Shown piece by piece: positions 63,283-64,000 of a stretch of 64,000 bases of DNA. A program made the translations under genes and the position numbers. Origin of the DNA: Pseudomonas asiatica. Lineage in GTDB: Bacteria > Pseudomonadota > Gammaproteobacteria > Pseudomonadales > Pseudomonadaceae. Position 1 is the first letter of the stretch, and the number at the start of each line of letters is the position of its first letter. The DNA is taken from contig NZ_CP157874.1 of the NCBI RefSeq assembly GCF_040214835.1, positions 3,600,001 through 3,664,000 on the forward strand, in the 5' to 3' direction. Under the pieces are notes generated by a model. It was not told the DNA's origin and searched no databases. It saw only the letters and a list, made by a program, of their open reading frames with translations.

Positions 63283-64000
63283 ATGGTTTTTCCAGCCCAA
63301 TCGCGCTTGTTGCACTACGTCGTTCTACTCGGCCTGACCTTCGCCCTGACGCTGGGCGGCATCCTCGCCCGCCCGATCGAATCCCTGTCGCTGTTCTGGC
63401 CGGTCAACGCGGTATTGGCCGGCGTGCTGCTGCGCTACCCCCGCCAGGCCACGCTGACGGGCTTTGCCCTGGTCTGGCTGGCCATGGTCGGCGCCGACCT
63501 GCTGTGTGGCAGCGCCTGGGTACCGGCCCTGTGGTTCAACCTGTGCAACCTGGGCGTGGTGGTCACCCTCTGGCTACTGCTCTCGCGCTTGCCGCGCCTG
63601 CACCGGCGCATGCGTACCCCCCACGGCGTGCTCAGCGTGTTCGGTGCCTGTGCCGCCGGGGCGATAGTGGCGGCCAGCATGGCGGCGGCAATGGCCGCGC
63701 CGTGGTTCGAACAGTCCTTGCGCGCCACTTGGCTGGCCTGGTTCAGTGAACAGTTCTCGACCAGCGTGCTGGTGCTGCCAGTGCTGCTGACGGCGCCCTC
63801 GGCGCGAGCCCTGGTGCGCGGTGGCGCCCAGGCCATCCGCCTGGCGCCGTTGTTGATGCTGCTGGCCTCGCTGGCGTCCAGCATTGCCTTCGGCGGCCCC
63901 GGGGCCATTGCCTTCCCGATTGCCGCGCTGCTGTGGTGCGCCTGGACTTATTCACCGTTCCTGGTCTCACTGCTGACACTCACCGCCGGCAGCACGCTGA
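63283..64000 (+). CDS. MASE1-type membrane sensor protein, 3' truncated by the window
   Basis: The frame is open from ATG 63283 to the end of the window (239 residues). It has at least six hydrophobic helices and the MASE1-like N-terminus GGILARPIESLSLFWPVNAV, LAGVLLRYPRQATLTGFALV and AMVGADLLCGSAWVPALWFN. MASE1 domains precede GGDEF, EAL or histidine-kinase outputs; the output lies beyond the window. The start is chosen as the first ATG before the helix run; a clear ribosome site is not visible. c-di-GMP output is an inference only. Confidence 0.72.
   Translation, partial: MVFPAQSRLLHYVVLLGLTFALTLGGILARPIESLSLFWPVNAVLAGVLLRYPRQATLTGFALVWLAMVGADLLCGSAWVPALWFNLCNLGVVVTLWLLLSRLPRLHRRMRTPHGVLSVFGACAAGAIVAASMAAAMAAPWFEQSLRATWLAWFSEQFSTSVLVLPVLLTAPSARALVRGGAQAIRLAPLLMLLASLASSIAFGGPGAIAFPIAALLWCAWTYSPFLVSLLTLTAGSTL

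Overview
The window looks like a chromosomal segment of a fluorescent pseudomonad, most likely the Pseudomonas putida group. The evidence is the high GC content, dense REP-type inverted repeats (families with cores like CCTGTGGGAGCGGG and GTAGGAGCGGCC), and gene content typical of that genus: an LpxO-type lipid A hydroxylase, an RsmE-like CsrA, ahpC/ahpF, gor, galU, modABC and sohB. This assignment is inference from gene content and memory of the genus; no database search was possible.

Layout. 0-10.8 kb: a phosphate-binding/OmpA fusion (5' truncated), a TerC-type membrane protein, an acyl-CoA dehydrogenase divergent from a LysR regulator, a cysteine desulfurase, a RES-Xre toxin-antitoxin pair, a nitroreductase divergent from a LysR regulator, and an AraC regulator followed by a LysE-type exporter. 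10.9-23.3 kb: a MFS exporter, a beta-propeller protein, a zinc alcohol dehydrogenase divergent from an AraC_N regulator, a TetR regulator divergent from a flavodoxin-fold quinone reductase, thpR, an unusual duplicated-domain hypothetical gene, lpxO, an AhpD-like protein, a GNAT, sstT and yceH. 23.4-36.8 kb: peroxide and thiol defence (ahpC, ahpF, gor), galU, a two-gene dihaem cytochrome operon that I read as thiosulfate dehydrogenase tsdBA, a DUF1883 gene with a small downstream ORF, nitronate monooxygenase, modABC behind a clear ModE box, topoisomerase IB and csrA. 36.8-47.6 kb: a KaiC-like ATPase with a PAS histidine kinase and a single-domain response regulator, tRNA-Leu with its promoter and terminator, DoxX, a strongly acidic small protein, a possible small-RNA locus, adhP, a DUF4432 epimerase-like protein and a LysR/SDR/flavin-oxidase-like/DUF1330 cluster.

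47.6-53.9 kb is an accessory region: the decayed remains of a prophage lying against tRNA-Cys. It holds a tail-tip (J-like) fragment, a tRNA-like relic inside an inverted repeat, a 13-G tract, small phage genes, a gene broken by a 7-bp tandem duplication, and an annealing-protein gene fused by deletion to the tail end of a PAPS-reductase-like gene. REP elements are absent from about 43.4 to 56.4 kb.

54-64 kb returns to core genes: sohB, a histidine phosphatase, an SCP2 protein, an APH-family kinase with an SDR, a methyltransferase, small envelope proteins (RcnB-like, His/Asp-rich lipoprotein, glycine zipper), a SLC13/RCK_C transporter and the 5' end of a MASE1-type sensor.

Regulatory reading: several regulators sit divergently beside their probable targets with visible palindromes between them (RES-Xre, AraC/ADH, TetR/quinone reductase, LysR/nitroreductase). 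The tsdBA promoter carries a 27-bp near-perfect palindrome with no adjacent regulator gene.
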